Source: an uncultured Thermoanaerobacteraceae bacterium
GTDB taxonomy: Bacteria > Bacillota > DSM-12270 > Thermacetogeniales > Thermacetogeniaceae
DNA length: 11,340 nt
Direction: 5' to 3'
Assembly (NCBI GenBank): GCA_937914965.1
Contig: CALGIY010000145.1
Span: forward strand, 1-11,340
Within the stretch, counting starts at the first letter, position 1. Each line of letters opens with the position of its first letter. The notes under the pieces are model-generated. The model worked only from the letters and a program-made list of their open reading frames with translations. It did not search any database and was not told where the DNA came from. Made by a program: the position numbers and the translations under genes. This document shows positions 5,185 through 11,340 of the stretch, piece by piece.

Positions 5185-8100
5185 TCAAACAGGCCGGAAT
5201 ATTTCGCCATCATCCGGTATGGCAAAATGAGCTTTTCCGGAAGCAGAGACCGGTTTAATGCCCGTAGCTGGCATAACATCTAGTTTATCTACCCCTAGAG
5301 CCGCGGCCATTTTGGCGATAACTTCCCTGACAGTTACACCTGCGGGTGAACCCATTACTGGGGAAAAGGACCGGATGCGCCCATCAGATGCGATAAAGGT
5401 ACCTCCACTCTCGAAAGGGGTGGAAGAAGGAATTACTACATGGGCAGCCTCTGTGGTAGGAGTTTGATTAGGAGAAACCGCCACAACCAACCTGGCTGTC
5501 TGCAGTTCCTGGGGAGACAATACCCCTGCACCCACCGGGTCTTCACCAAAAATAAAAATCCCCTGCAGGTCACCGCTCTTCAAGGCTCCTCCAAGATCCT
5601 GGGCACCAAGATCAACTCCCAGCCTGCTCAGGCCGGTCCGATTAACACCAGGGGTAATCACAGTGACCCCGCTCCCTGGTTTGCCGGTCTTTCCAGTCAG
5701 CAGAGCCAGGTCGCCCAGGAGCTGTACTGCCTCCGGGGTGACATCATGCCCGTCCACCAGGATAACGGCTCTCTCTGCCTGGCCGTAGACCTCTGCCAAC
5801 TTCTTAGCACCCTCACCAGGAACCAGCCCCTTCAGTACCCCCTTTAACTCCTCAAAACCGTCCACCCGCTGCTGGATAAACTCATTGCAGGCCAAATCAT
5901 TTTGGATAACCGCTGCCAGCACCTCTTTAAGGAAATTGGTGTTGTTATCAGGGGTTACCCTTACAGCTGCCAGGTCATCAGCGAGTGTGGGCTTCATGCT
6001 GCTTACAACAGCCAGTTTAATCCCTTTCCTGGCTGCTTGTCTGGCTTTCACAGCAGCCACCTGGCACTCCTCAAAAGAACCCACCAGAATGATGAGATCA
6101 GTGCTCTCCAGTTCATCCAATGCAACAGCAGGAACTTCACTACCGAAAACCCTTTCCAGACCACGAGCGGCATTGGGAGTAAAACTGCTTACCTTTACAG
6201 TCCGCAAGACCGATCTTGCGAAAGCAGCGGCACTCCCCGCCTCCTCCAGAGAGTAAGAGGGGGAAACAGATACCGCCAGTGTCTCATCTCCACACCTGGC
6301 CCGGATACCCAACACTCTTCCAGAGATCTCTTTAAGAGCCTCTGTCCAGGATGTTTCCACCAGTTTCCCATCCCTGCGCACAAGGGGTTTTCTGATCCTT
6401 TTTTCACTGTAGGCATCGAAACCAAAGCGGCCCCTGCGGCAGAGGATTTCCCCCTCTGGTGGGAGGGACCTGGCGACCAAATCTCCCTTGATATTAATAA
6501 CCTGTCCACACCCCACTCCACAGTAGGTGCACACAGCTTCCCTGCTCTCCATCTCCATCGGGAGGTTTTTAGCAATAGGCATCTGCTCCACCAGGGCACC
6601 GGTAGGACAGACCGCCACACACTGGCCGCAGGAGATGCAGTCAGTCTTTTCCAGTGGCAGGCCAAATTCAGGCTTGACCAGTGTCTCAAACCCGCGGTCT
6701 ACAAGACCCAAGGCTGTAACACCCATCACCTCATCACAGACTCTGACACAAAGACCACAGAGGATGCACTTGTCGGAGTTGCGCTGCAGCAGTGGATGTT
6801 CCTCAATAACCCTCTCCTGGTGCCTGCTCCCAGCAACCAGGTCAGGTTCCGCATCATATTCTCCTGCATACTTGATCAGCTTACACTCAAAGAAATCCCG
6901 GCAGCCGCACTCCAGGCACTTCAGTGCATCGGCCACCGCATCATCCTCGGAGATCCCCAGGTTCACCTCCCGGAAGTTCTCCCGGCGCTCATCTGGGGAA
7001 AGCTGAAGCATCTCTGCCCGAGGCGCCTTTTCCACATGGGAGAAATCCTCTGAGGTGAGGTCTTCTCGTTTTGCCATGTATTTTTCAAATACTTCCGGGG
7101 TCGGATACTGTTCACCCTGCAAGCGGCTGTTGATGGCCACTGCCGCCTTTCTACCCTGGGCTACCGCCTCAATAGCGATACCAGGTCCGGTCACCGCGTC
7201 CCCGCCGGCAAAAACCCCAGGGATGCTGGTCATCATGTTGCCCTCATCAACAGCAATACTCCCCCACTTTGTCTGTTCAAGCCCTTCCAACCCATTGGGC
7301 TGCACCTTCTGCCCAATGGCGCTGATCACCGTATCCACCATCATGGTCTCCTCAGCACCAGGGATAGGAACCGGCCGGCGGCGCCCGGAAGCATCAGGCT
7401 CGCCCAACTCCATTTTCTGGAGCCTGATCGATGTTATCGCCCCATTTTCCGCGGCCACCTCTAAAGGGGCCACCAGGAAACAGAAGATCACTCCCTCTTC
7501 CTCGGCCTCCTCTATCTCCACCTTCTCGGCGGGCATCTCTTCTCTGGTGCGGCGATAGAGCACCATGACCTGTTCTGCTCCCAGCCTCACTGCTGTGCGG
7601 GCGGCATCCATGGCAGTGTTCCCGCCACCGATCACCGCTACCCGACCGCCGATTTTGACATTTCCATGAAGTGCTGCTTCTCTCAGGAAATCAATCCCTC
7701 CCAGCACACCAGGAAGGTCCTCCCCTTTACACCTCATAGAAGAACTCTCCCAGGCACCGATCCCAACAAAGACCGCATCATGGGTCTCTTTTAGATATTG
7801 AAGTGTCACATCCTGACCAATCCTTGTATTGTAAATAAAACGAACACTCATCTGCTCGATCAAATCGATCTCCTGGTCTAGTATCTCCTTTGGCAGCCGA
7901 TAAACTGGGATCCCATAGCGCAGCATCCCGCCACCTTGAGGCATGGCATCATACACAGTAACCTCATGGCCATCCCGGGCCAAGAAGTAAGCCGCAGTAA
8001 GCCCTGCGGGACCAGCCCCTACAACAGCCACCCTCTTTCCGGTGGGTGGTGCGATCTCCGGAATAAAGGATTCCTCCCCTTCCAGGTCAAGATCCCCCAC

Positions 8101-8622
8101 AAAGGTTTTGAGGTTGGCAATAGAAACAGGCTCATCCACCAGTGCCCGGCGACAGGCGGTCTCACAAGGGTGAGGGCACACCCGGCCGATGCTGGCCGGC
8201 AGCGGCAAGCGGTCCTTAATGAGGGCTACCGCTTCCCGGTACTGTTTGTTGGCAATCAACCCTACATAACCCTGGCAGTCAGTGTGTGCCGGGCAGGCCA
8301 AAACACAGGGAGGACGGCAGTCCCCAGTGTGATCGGAGAGCAGTAGTTCGAGAGTCATTTTCCTGGACTCCCGTACCCGGGGGGTGTTTGTGTGCACCAC
8401 CATCCCCGAAGAAATTTCGGTGGCACAGGCGCGAATCAGCTTGGAACTCCCCTCCACTTCCACAACACACAACCCACAGCCCCCATAAGGCTTCAACCGC
8501 TGATCATAGCAGAGGGTAGGGATCTCGAACCTGTTTTCCCTGGCTGCGTCTAAAATGGTCTGGCCGGGAAAACCCGTAACTTCTTTTCCATCTATATTCA
8601 ATCTGATCACTTTATTGTTCAC
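5185..8622 (-). CDS. stnA: Stn-type bifurcating transhydrogenase, large NADPH/FAD iron-sulfur subunit
   Basis: Large subunit of a cytoplasmic NADH/NADP/ferredoxin oxidoreductase, 1145 residues from GTG 8622. Domains in order: NuoG-type [2Fe-2S] (C38, C49, C52, C66); GltD/NfnB-like module (about 95-505) with Fe-S cysteines C102, C106, C110, C116, C149, C153, C157, an FAD fold GAGPAGLTA (202-210), an NADPH fold GGGNTAMDA (332-340) and FAGGDAVTGPG (471-481); a Cys group 569/572/574/580; two ferredoxin clusters (C619-C629 and C662-C672); a molybdopterin-oxidoreductase [4Fe-4S] site (C698, C701, C705, C728); and a C-terminal FdhF/NuoG-like domain without the catalytic Cys/Sec region or the terminal dinucleotide-binding domain. 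No H-cluster motifs are present, so it is not a hydrogenase. The architecture matches StnA of Sporomusa-type Nfn. GTG 8622 is only one base from GGAGG; GTG 8610, beginning MIRLNIDGKE, is the other candidate. Alternative: the diaphorase part of an NADP formate dehydrogenase. Confidence 0.8.
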   Translation of the reverse strand: MNNKVIRLNIDGKEVTGFPGQTILDAARENRFEIPTLCYDQRLKPYGGCGLCVVEVEGSSKLIRACATEISSGMVVHTNTPRVRESRKMTLELLLSDHTGDCRPPCVLACPAHTDCQGYVGLIANKQYREAVALIKDRLPLPASIGRVCPHPCETACRRALVDEPVSIANLKTFVGDLDLEGEESFIPEIAPPTGKRVAVVGAGPAGLTAAYFLARDGHEVTVYDAMPQGGGMLRYGIPVYRLPKEILDQEIDLIEQMSVRFIYNTRIGQDVTLQYLKETHDAVFVGIGAWESSSMRCKGEDLPGVLGGIDFLREAALHGNVKIGGRVAVIGGGNTAMDAARTAVRLGAEQVMVLYRRTREEMPAEKVEIEEAEEEGVIFCFLVAPLEVAAENGAITSIRLQKMELGEPDASGRRRPVPIPGAEETMMVDTVISAIGQKVQPNGLEGLEQTKWGSIAVDEGNMMTSIPGVFAGGDAVTGPGIAIEAVAQGRKAAVAINSRLQGEQYPTPEVFEKYMAKREDLTSEDFSHVEKAPRAEMLQLSPDERRENFREVNLGISEDDAVADALKCLECGCRDFFECKLIKYAGEYDAEPDLVAGSRHQERVIEEHPLLQRNSDKCILCGLCVRVCDEVMGVTALGLVDRGFETLVKPEFGLPLEKTDCISCGQCVAVCPTGALVEQMPIAKNLPMEMESREAVCTYCGVGCGQVINIKGDLVARSLPPEGEILCRRGRFGFDAYSEKRIRKPLVRRDGKLVETSWTEALKEISGRVLGIRARCGDETLAVSVSPSYSLEEAGSAAAFARSVLRTVKVSSFTPNAARGLERVFGSEVPAVALDELESTDLIILVGSFEECQVAAVKARQAARKGIKLAVVSSMKPTLADDLAAVRVTPDNNTNFLKEVLAAVIQNDLACNEFIQQRVDGFEELKGVLKGLVPGEGAKKLAEVYGQAERAVILVDGHDVTPEAVQLLGDLALLTGKTGKPGSGVTVITPGVNRTGLSRLGVDLGAQDLGGALKSGDLQGIFIFGEDPVGAGVLSPQELQTARLVVAVSPNQTPTTEAAHVVIPSSTPFESGGTFIASDGRIRSFSPVMGSPAGVTVREVIAKMAAALGVDKLDVMPATGIKPVSASGKAHFAIPDDGEIFRPV

Positions 8623-8631
8623 TCCTCCCCT

Positions 8632-10392
8632 TTACTCCACGACGACTGCTTGGTTCTTAGGTGGACAAACATCCAGGCAGGTACCACACTTGATGCACTG
8701 TTCGGGATCGATTACATGGGGTTTCTTCTTTTCACCAGATATGCAGCCCACCGGACACTTCCTGGCACAGCGGCCGCAGCCCCGGCACCGGTCCTGGTCA
8801 ATACGGTATGTAATTAATGATTTGCACTCTTTAGCTGGGCACTTTTTATCCCGGATATGGGCCTCATACTCATCCCGGAAGTAGCGGATTGTGGTCAGGA
8901 CGGGATTGGGAGCACTCTGCCCCAGCCCGCAGAGGGAACCCTCTTTCACCTTGACAGCTATTTTTTCCAGAAGTTCAATATCTCCTTCCTGCCCTTCCCC
9001 GCTGCAGATGCGCTCCAGGATCTCCAGCATCCGTTTAGTCCCGATCCGGCACTGGACACACTTACCGCAGGATTCCTTCCGGGTGAAGTCCAGGAAGAAC
9101 CTGGCCACATCCACCATACAGGTGGTCTCATCCATTACCACCATCCCACCGGAACCCATAATCGCTCCGGTCTGTGTAATGGAATCATAGTCTACCGGAG
9201 TATCCAGCAGTTCCTCCGGAATGCACCCACCAGAGGGACCCCCCATCTGGACCGCCTTAAACCGGCGGCCATCCTTGATGCCGCCCCCTAACTTAAAGAT
9301 AACATCCCGCAGGGTGATACCCATGGGCACCTCCACCAGACCGCCCTTCGCGATCTTGCCCGCCAAAGCAAAAACTTTAGTGCCCTTGCTTTTTTCAGTG
9401 CCCATCCTGTTAAACTCTTCAGAACCATAAGAGATAATCCAGGGCACATTGGCATAGGTTTCAACATTGTTGATATTGGTGGGCCGGCCCCAGTATCCTG
9501 ATTGGGCTGGGAAAGGAGGCTTGAGGCGCGGCATACCCCGCTCCCCTTCCAGGGAGGCGATTAAGGCAGTTTCCTCACCACAAACAAAAGCCCCTGCACC
9601 CTTTTTAATCAAAATATTGAAGTCAAAACTGCTGTCCAGGATCCCCTTGCCTAACAACTTTCGCTCCCGCGACTGCTCAATGGATATTTCCAATCGTTTG
9701 ATCGCCAGGGGATACTCAGCACGCACATAGATAATACCGGTATTAGCGCCAATGGCACGCCCGGCAATAGCCATCCCCTCCAGAACTGAATGGGGGTCAC
9801 CTTCTAACAGACTGCGGTCCATGAAGGCTCCCGGGTCACCCTCGTCAGCGTTACAAACCACATATTTGACATCACTCTTGTTCTGCAGCGCGGCCTGCCA
9901 CTTAAACCAGGTGGGGAAACCGGCGCCTCCCCTACCCCGCAGGCCCGATTCCCTGACACAGGTAATAATTTCATCGGGAGTCAGTTCCAGGACTGCCCTG
10001 CGCAGCCCTTCATATCCCCCCTGAACCAGGTAATCCTCGATCTTTTCCGGGTTGATAATCCCACAGCTGCGCAGGGCAACCCGCACCTGGCCTGACAGAA
10101 AATCATTGGGTTGCTCCGGGGTGGAAACCAGGTATTCTGTCACAAACTGATTACCCTGGATATGCTGTTCAAAGATTGTCTTGACCATCTCCGAGGTAAC
10201 TTTCCCGTAGGTATAAACCTTTCCCTCATCGATCACATCCAGCAGCGGTTCATTATGGCACATACCAACACACCCGGTAATCTGTACCTCCAGATCTAAG
10301 CTACGCTCTGAAATCTCCTGCTTTACGCTCTCCATTACATCGAGCGCCCCGGCGGCGATCCCGCAGCTGCCGAAACCAATCCTGATCTTCAC
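8632..10392 (-). CDS. stnB: Stn-type transhydrogenase, NADH/FMN subunit (NuoF/HydB-like)
   Basis: The NADH-oxidising subunit, 586 residues, carrying FMN and iron-sulfur clusters. An N-terminal thioredoxin-like domain has C10, C41 and C45 (GSCGIAAGA, GCVGMC). The NuoF core follows: GLRGRGGAGFP (150-160) and NADEGDPGAF (181-190) for FMN, KKGAGAFVCGEETALIASLE (about 263-282), and the [4Fe-4S] site SCGKCVQC (C442, C445, C448) with C488. After a CPAKEC pair (C518, C523) comes a tail with two ferredoxin clusters (C536/539/542/546 and C566/569/572/576). The tail and N-terminal domain distinguish HydB/StnB from respiratory NuoF. In bifurcating HydABC and Stn enzymes this subunit is thought to be where the bifurcation occurs. 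The start is GTG 10392 with GGGTGAGGTG before it; its GTGA overlaps the stnC stop by four bases, implying coupled translation. The stop lies nine bases before stnA. Confidence 0.9.
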   Translation of the reverse strand: MKIRIGFGSCGIAAGALDVMESVKQEISERSLDLEVQITGCVGMCHNEPLLDVIDEGKVYTYGKVTSEMVKTIFEQHIQGNQFVTEYLVSTPEQPNDFLSGQVRVALRSCGIINPEKIEDYLVQGGYEGLRRAVLELTPDEIITCVRESGLRGRGGAGFPTWFKWQAALQNKSDVKYVVCNADEGDPGAFMDRSLLEGDPHSVLEGMAIAGRAIGANTGIIYVRAEYPLAIKRLEISIEQSRERKLLGKGILDSSFDFNILIKKGAGAFVCGEETALIASLEGERGMPRLKPPFPAQSGYWGRPTNINNVETYANVPWIISYGSEEFNRMGTEKSKGTKVFALAGKIAKGGLVEVPMGITLRDVIFKLGGGIKDGRRFKAVQMGGPSGGCIPEELLDTPVDYDSITQTGAIMGSGGMVVMDETTCMVDVARFFLDFTRKESCGKCVQCRIGTKRMLEILERICSGEGQEGDIELLEKIAVKVKEGSLCGLGQSAPNPVLTTIRYFRDEYEAHIRDKKCPAKECKSLITYRIDQDRCRGCGRCARKCPVGCISGEKKKPHVIDPEQCIKCGTCLDVCPPKNQAVVVE

Positions 10393-10913
10393 TGCACCTC
10401 ACCCCCAGACTGCATCTCTTTTTGATAAACATTCTTGATGATCTTCACAGCTCCATCTGGAGTAAGAGGGCCATAAGCCTGGCCGTTGACCATCATCACC
10501 GGAGCCAGGCTGCAGCAGCCCAAACAAGCCACCGTATCCAGTGTAAAGAAACCGTCATCTGTGGTCTCCCCCGGTTTAATCTTCAGTTCCTGGCAGATGG
10601 CGGTCTGAATCCGCTCTGCACCATTAACATGGCAGGCCGTTCCCTGGCAGAGCATGATCAAGTACTTCCCGACCGGAGCCAGCCGAAACTGGGTGTAAAA
10701 GGTGGCAACACCATAGATCTTGGCCGGTTTGATCCCCAGTTCCTTCCCAACCAATCGCATGACAGACTGCGGCAGGTAGCCGTAGATTCCCTGTGCATCT
10801 TGGAGCACAGCCACAAGACTGCCCGCCTGTCCTTTATATGCTGTTATTACATTATTCAAAAGTCCATTTTTCTCATCCAGTAGGTTTTGTTCATCCTGAC
10901 AGGAACATCCCAT
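10389..10913 (-). CDS. stnC: Stn-type transhydrogenase, [2Fe-2S] subunit (NuoE/HydC-like)
   Basis: Small electron-carrier subunit of 174 residues, normal for NuoE/HydC. An N-terminal helical bundle (about 15-70, with LQDAQGIYGYLP and GVATFYTQF) precedes a thioredoxin-like fold with the [2Fe-2S] ligands C89-x4-C94 (CQGTAC) and C130-x3-C134 (CLGCC). It docks on the NuoF-like subunit and passes electrons from FMN. ATG 10911-10913 has AGGAGGA (10921-10927) eight bases upstream. The extreme N terminus MGCSC holds two extra cysteines of unknown role. It is the first of the three stn genes and follows nadK by 80 bases with no intrinsic terminator between, so all four genes may be one transcript. The module could also serve a HydABC or NuoEFG-type complex; the neighbouring StnA decides the call. 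Confidence 0.9.
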   Translation of the reverse strand: MGCSCQDEQNLLDEKNGLLNNVITAYKGQAGSLVAVLQDAQGIYGYLPQSVMRLVGKELGIKPAKIYGVATFYTQFRLAPVGKYLIMLCQGTACHVNGAERIQTAICQELKIKPGETTDDGFFTLDTVACLGCCSLAPVMMVNGQAYGPLTPDGAVKIIKNVYQKEMQSGGEVQ

Positions 10914-10969
10914 GGAGTATTCCTCCTCTTCCCTTCTCCTGTAGTGACAACCAAATTTCTTTTTTTATC

Positions 10970-10987
10970 TCGCTCTTGATAGAGCAA
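10970..10987 (-). other. Small hairpin between nadK and stnC
   Basis: On the minus strand TTGCTCT, ATCA, AGAGCGA: seven pairs, one of them T-G. It is followed by GATAAAAAAAG, so it lacks a T-tract and is not an intrinsic terminator for nadK. It might be a processing or stability element. Confidence 0.3.
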
Positions 10988-10993
10988 CTCTAT

Positions 10994-11340
10994 TTATCCC
11001 GGGGCAGCCACACTGGGTGCCGCCGAGCAGCTGCACTTGACATTCCTCGAATCCCTGGCGATATCCAGACGCACTAATCTGGTCTTCAAGGAAGACTGAC
11101 TGATGAGCACCCCATCCCCCGGCTTAACCCCCACCTCATCAGCACCATCAAGACAGAGGAAAGAGCTATAATCAGACCCTATTTCAAACTCGATCTGCTC
11201 TGTGGAACTGATGACCAGCGACCTGGACCCTAGCAGCTGCGGGCAGATCGGGGTAATCACCAGGGCCGGGAGTGCTGCGTCCAAAATTGGCCCTCCTGCT
11301 GAATAGGAATAGGCAGTAGAACCGGTTGGTGTGGCACAGA
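10994..11340 (-). CDS. nadK: NAD kinase, C-terminal part (partial)
   Basis: Phosphorylates NAD+ to NADP+ in the cytoplasm. The gene runs off the right edge; 114 codons are visible, ending at TAA 10994. The reading frame from 11338 gives [20 protein letters not shown], then [20 protein letters not shown], the hallmark of the NAD kinase C-terminal domain. TPTGSTAY is the conserved NAD-binding stretch and ITPICP is typical of the Bacillota and cyanobacterial type. It continues through [20 protein letters not shown] and ends [20 protein letters not shown] and a few residues. The usual end after RLVRL is an aromatic and Lys/Arg-rich helix (SFF-x-VLR-x-KL), not seen here in any frame, so the tail is atypical. 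The GGD and NE motifs of the N-terminal domain lie outside the window. It is 80 bases upstream of stnC on the same strand. Confidence 0.92.
   Translation of the reverse strand, partial: CATPTGSTAYSYSAGGPILDAALPALVITPICPQLLGSRSLVISSTEQIEFEIGSDYSSFLCLDGADEVGVKPGDGVLISQSSLKTRLVRLDIARDSRNVKCSCSAAPSVAAPG

Noticed and set aside
5902..7053. 383-codon frame on the + strand
   Set aside because: Antisense to stnA. It is long only because of codon bias in the real gene; its composition is unlike a protein and no motifs are seen.
5185..8622. Catalytic formate dehydrogenase
   Set aside because: It has the Fe4S4 entry site but no active-site Cys/Sec and no in-frame TGA suggesting selenocysteine. The final cofactor-binding domain is absent.
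5185..8622. Glutamate synthase small subunit
   Set aside because: Only the GltD-like middle module matches. There is no GltB neighbour, and the flanking domains belong to NuoG/Stn-type enzymes.
5185..10913. [FeFe]-hydrogenase (HydABC) operon
   Set aside because: The large subunit lacks the H-cluster cysteine motifs (TSCCP, PMFTSC and ECPGGC types) and has a GltD module and molybdopterin-type domain instead.
10970..10987. Terminator between nadK and stnC
   Set aside because: The hairpin is followed by A-rich, not T-rich, sequence in the direction of transcription.

Overview
The window looks like chromosome from a strictly anaerobic, low-to-mid GC Bacillota (Clostridia-type, possibly acetogenic or syntrophic). 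This is inferred from a flavin- and ferredoxin-linked NADH/NADP enzyme of the NuoEF/HydBC class fused to a GltD-type module, a K+-dependent membrane pyrophosphatase, frequent GTG/TTG starts, strong AGGAGG ribosome binding sites and classic intrinsic terminators. I cannot name a species.

Left region (1 to about 1640) is a patchwork of relics. It holds the last 55 codons of an MNT-type nucleotidyltransferase cut by the window edge, an ABC transporter ATPase broken just before its signature motif, a possible small membrane protein, and about 680 bp with no convincing gene. That stretch does carry an extended -10 promoter, a perfect palindrome and a strong terminator, which together could make a small structured RNA of about 180 nt. 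Next come the promoter and operator-like palindromes of an XRE-family regulator whose coding sequence is internally deleted and truncated. This relic lies directly in front of hppA.

Middle region (1642 to about 5130): hppA encodes a complete membrane pyrophosphatase with the residue pattern of K+-dependent, probably Na+-pumping enzymes. It converges on an MFS drug-efflux-type transporter across a shared bidirectional terminator. The transporter's ribosome binding site points to an ACG codon rather than the nearest normal start. A 7-bp inverted repeat lies between this gene and the terminator of the next operon.

Right region (5185 to 11340) is read leftwards: the end of nadK (NAD kinase), then stnC, stnB and stnA, closed by an intrinsic terminator. 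StnC is a NuoE-like [2Fe-2S] subunit. StnB is a NuoF/HydB-like NADH-FMN subunit with a 2x[4Fe-4S] tail. StnA is a large fusion of a NuoG-type [2Fe-2S] domain, a GltD/NfnB-type FAD-NADPH module, ferredoxin clusters and a molybdopterin-oxidoreductase-like domain without a visible catalytic Cys/Sec. There is no hydrogenase H-cluster. This matches the Sporomusa-type electron-bifurcating transhydrogenase (Stn), which links NADH, NADPH and ferredoxin. NAD kinase next door would supply NADP+, so the locus reads as a unit for making and reducing the NADP pool, while hppA recovers energy from pyrophosphate as an ion gradient.
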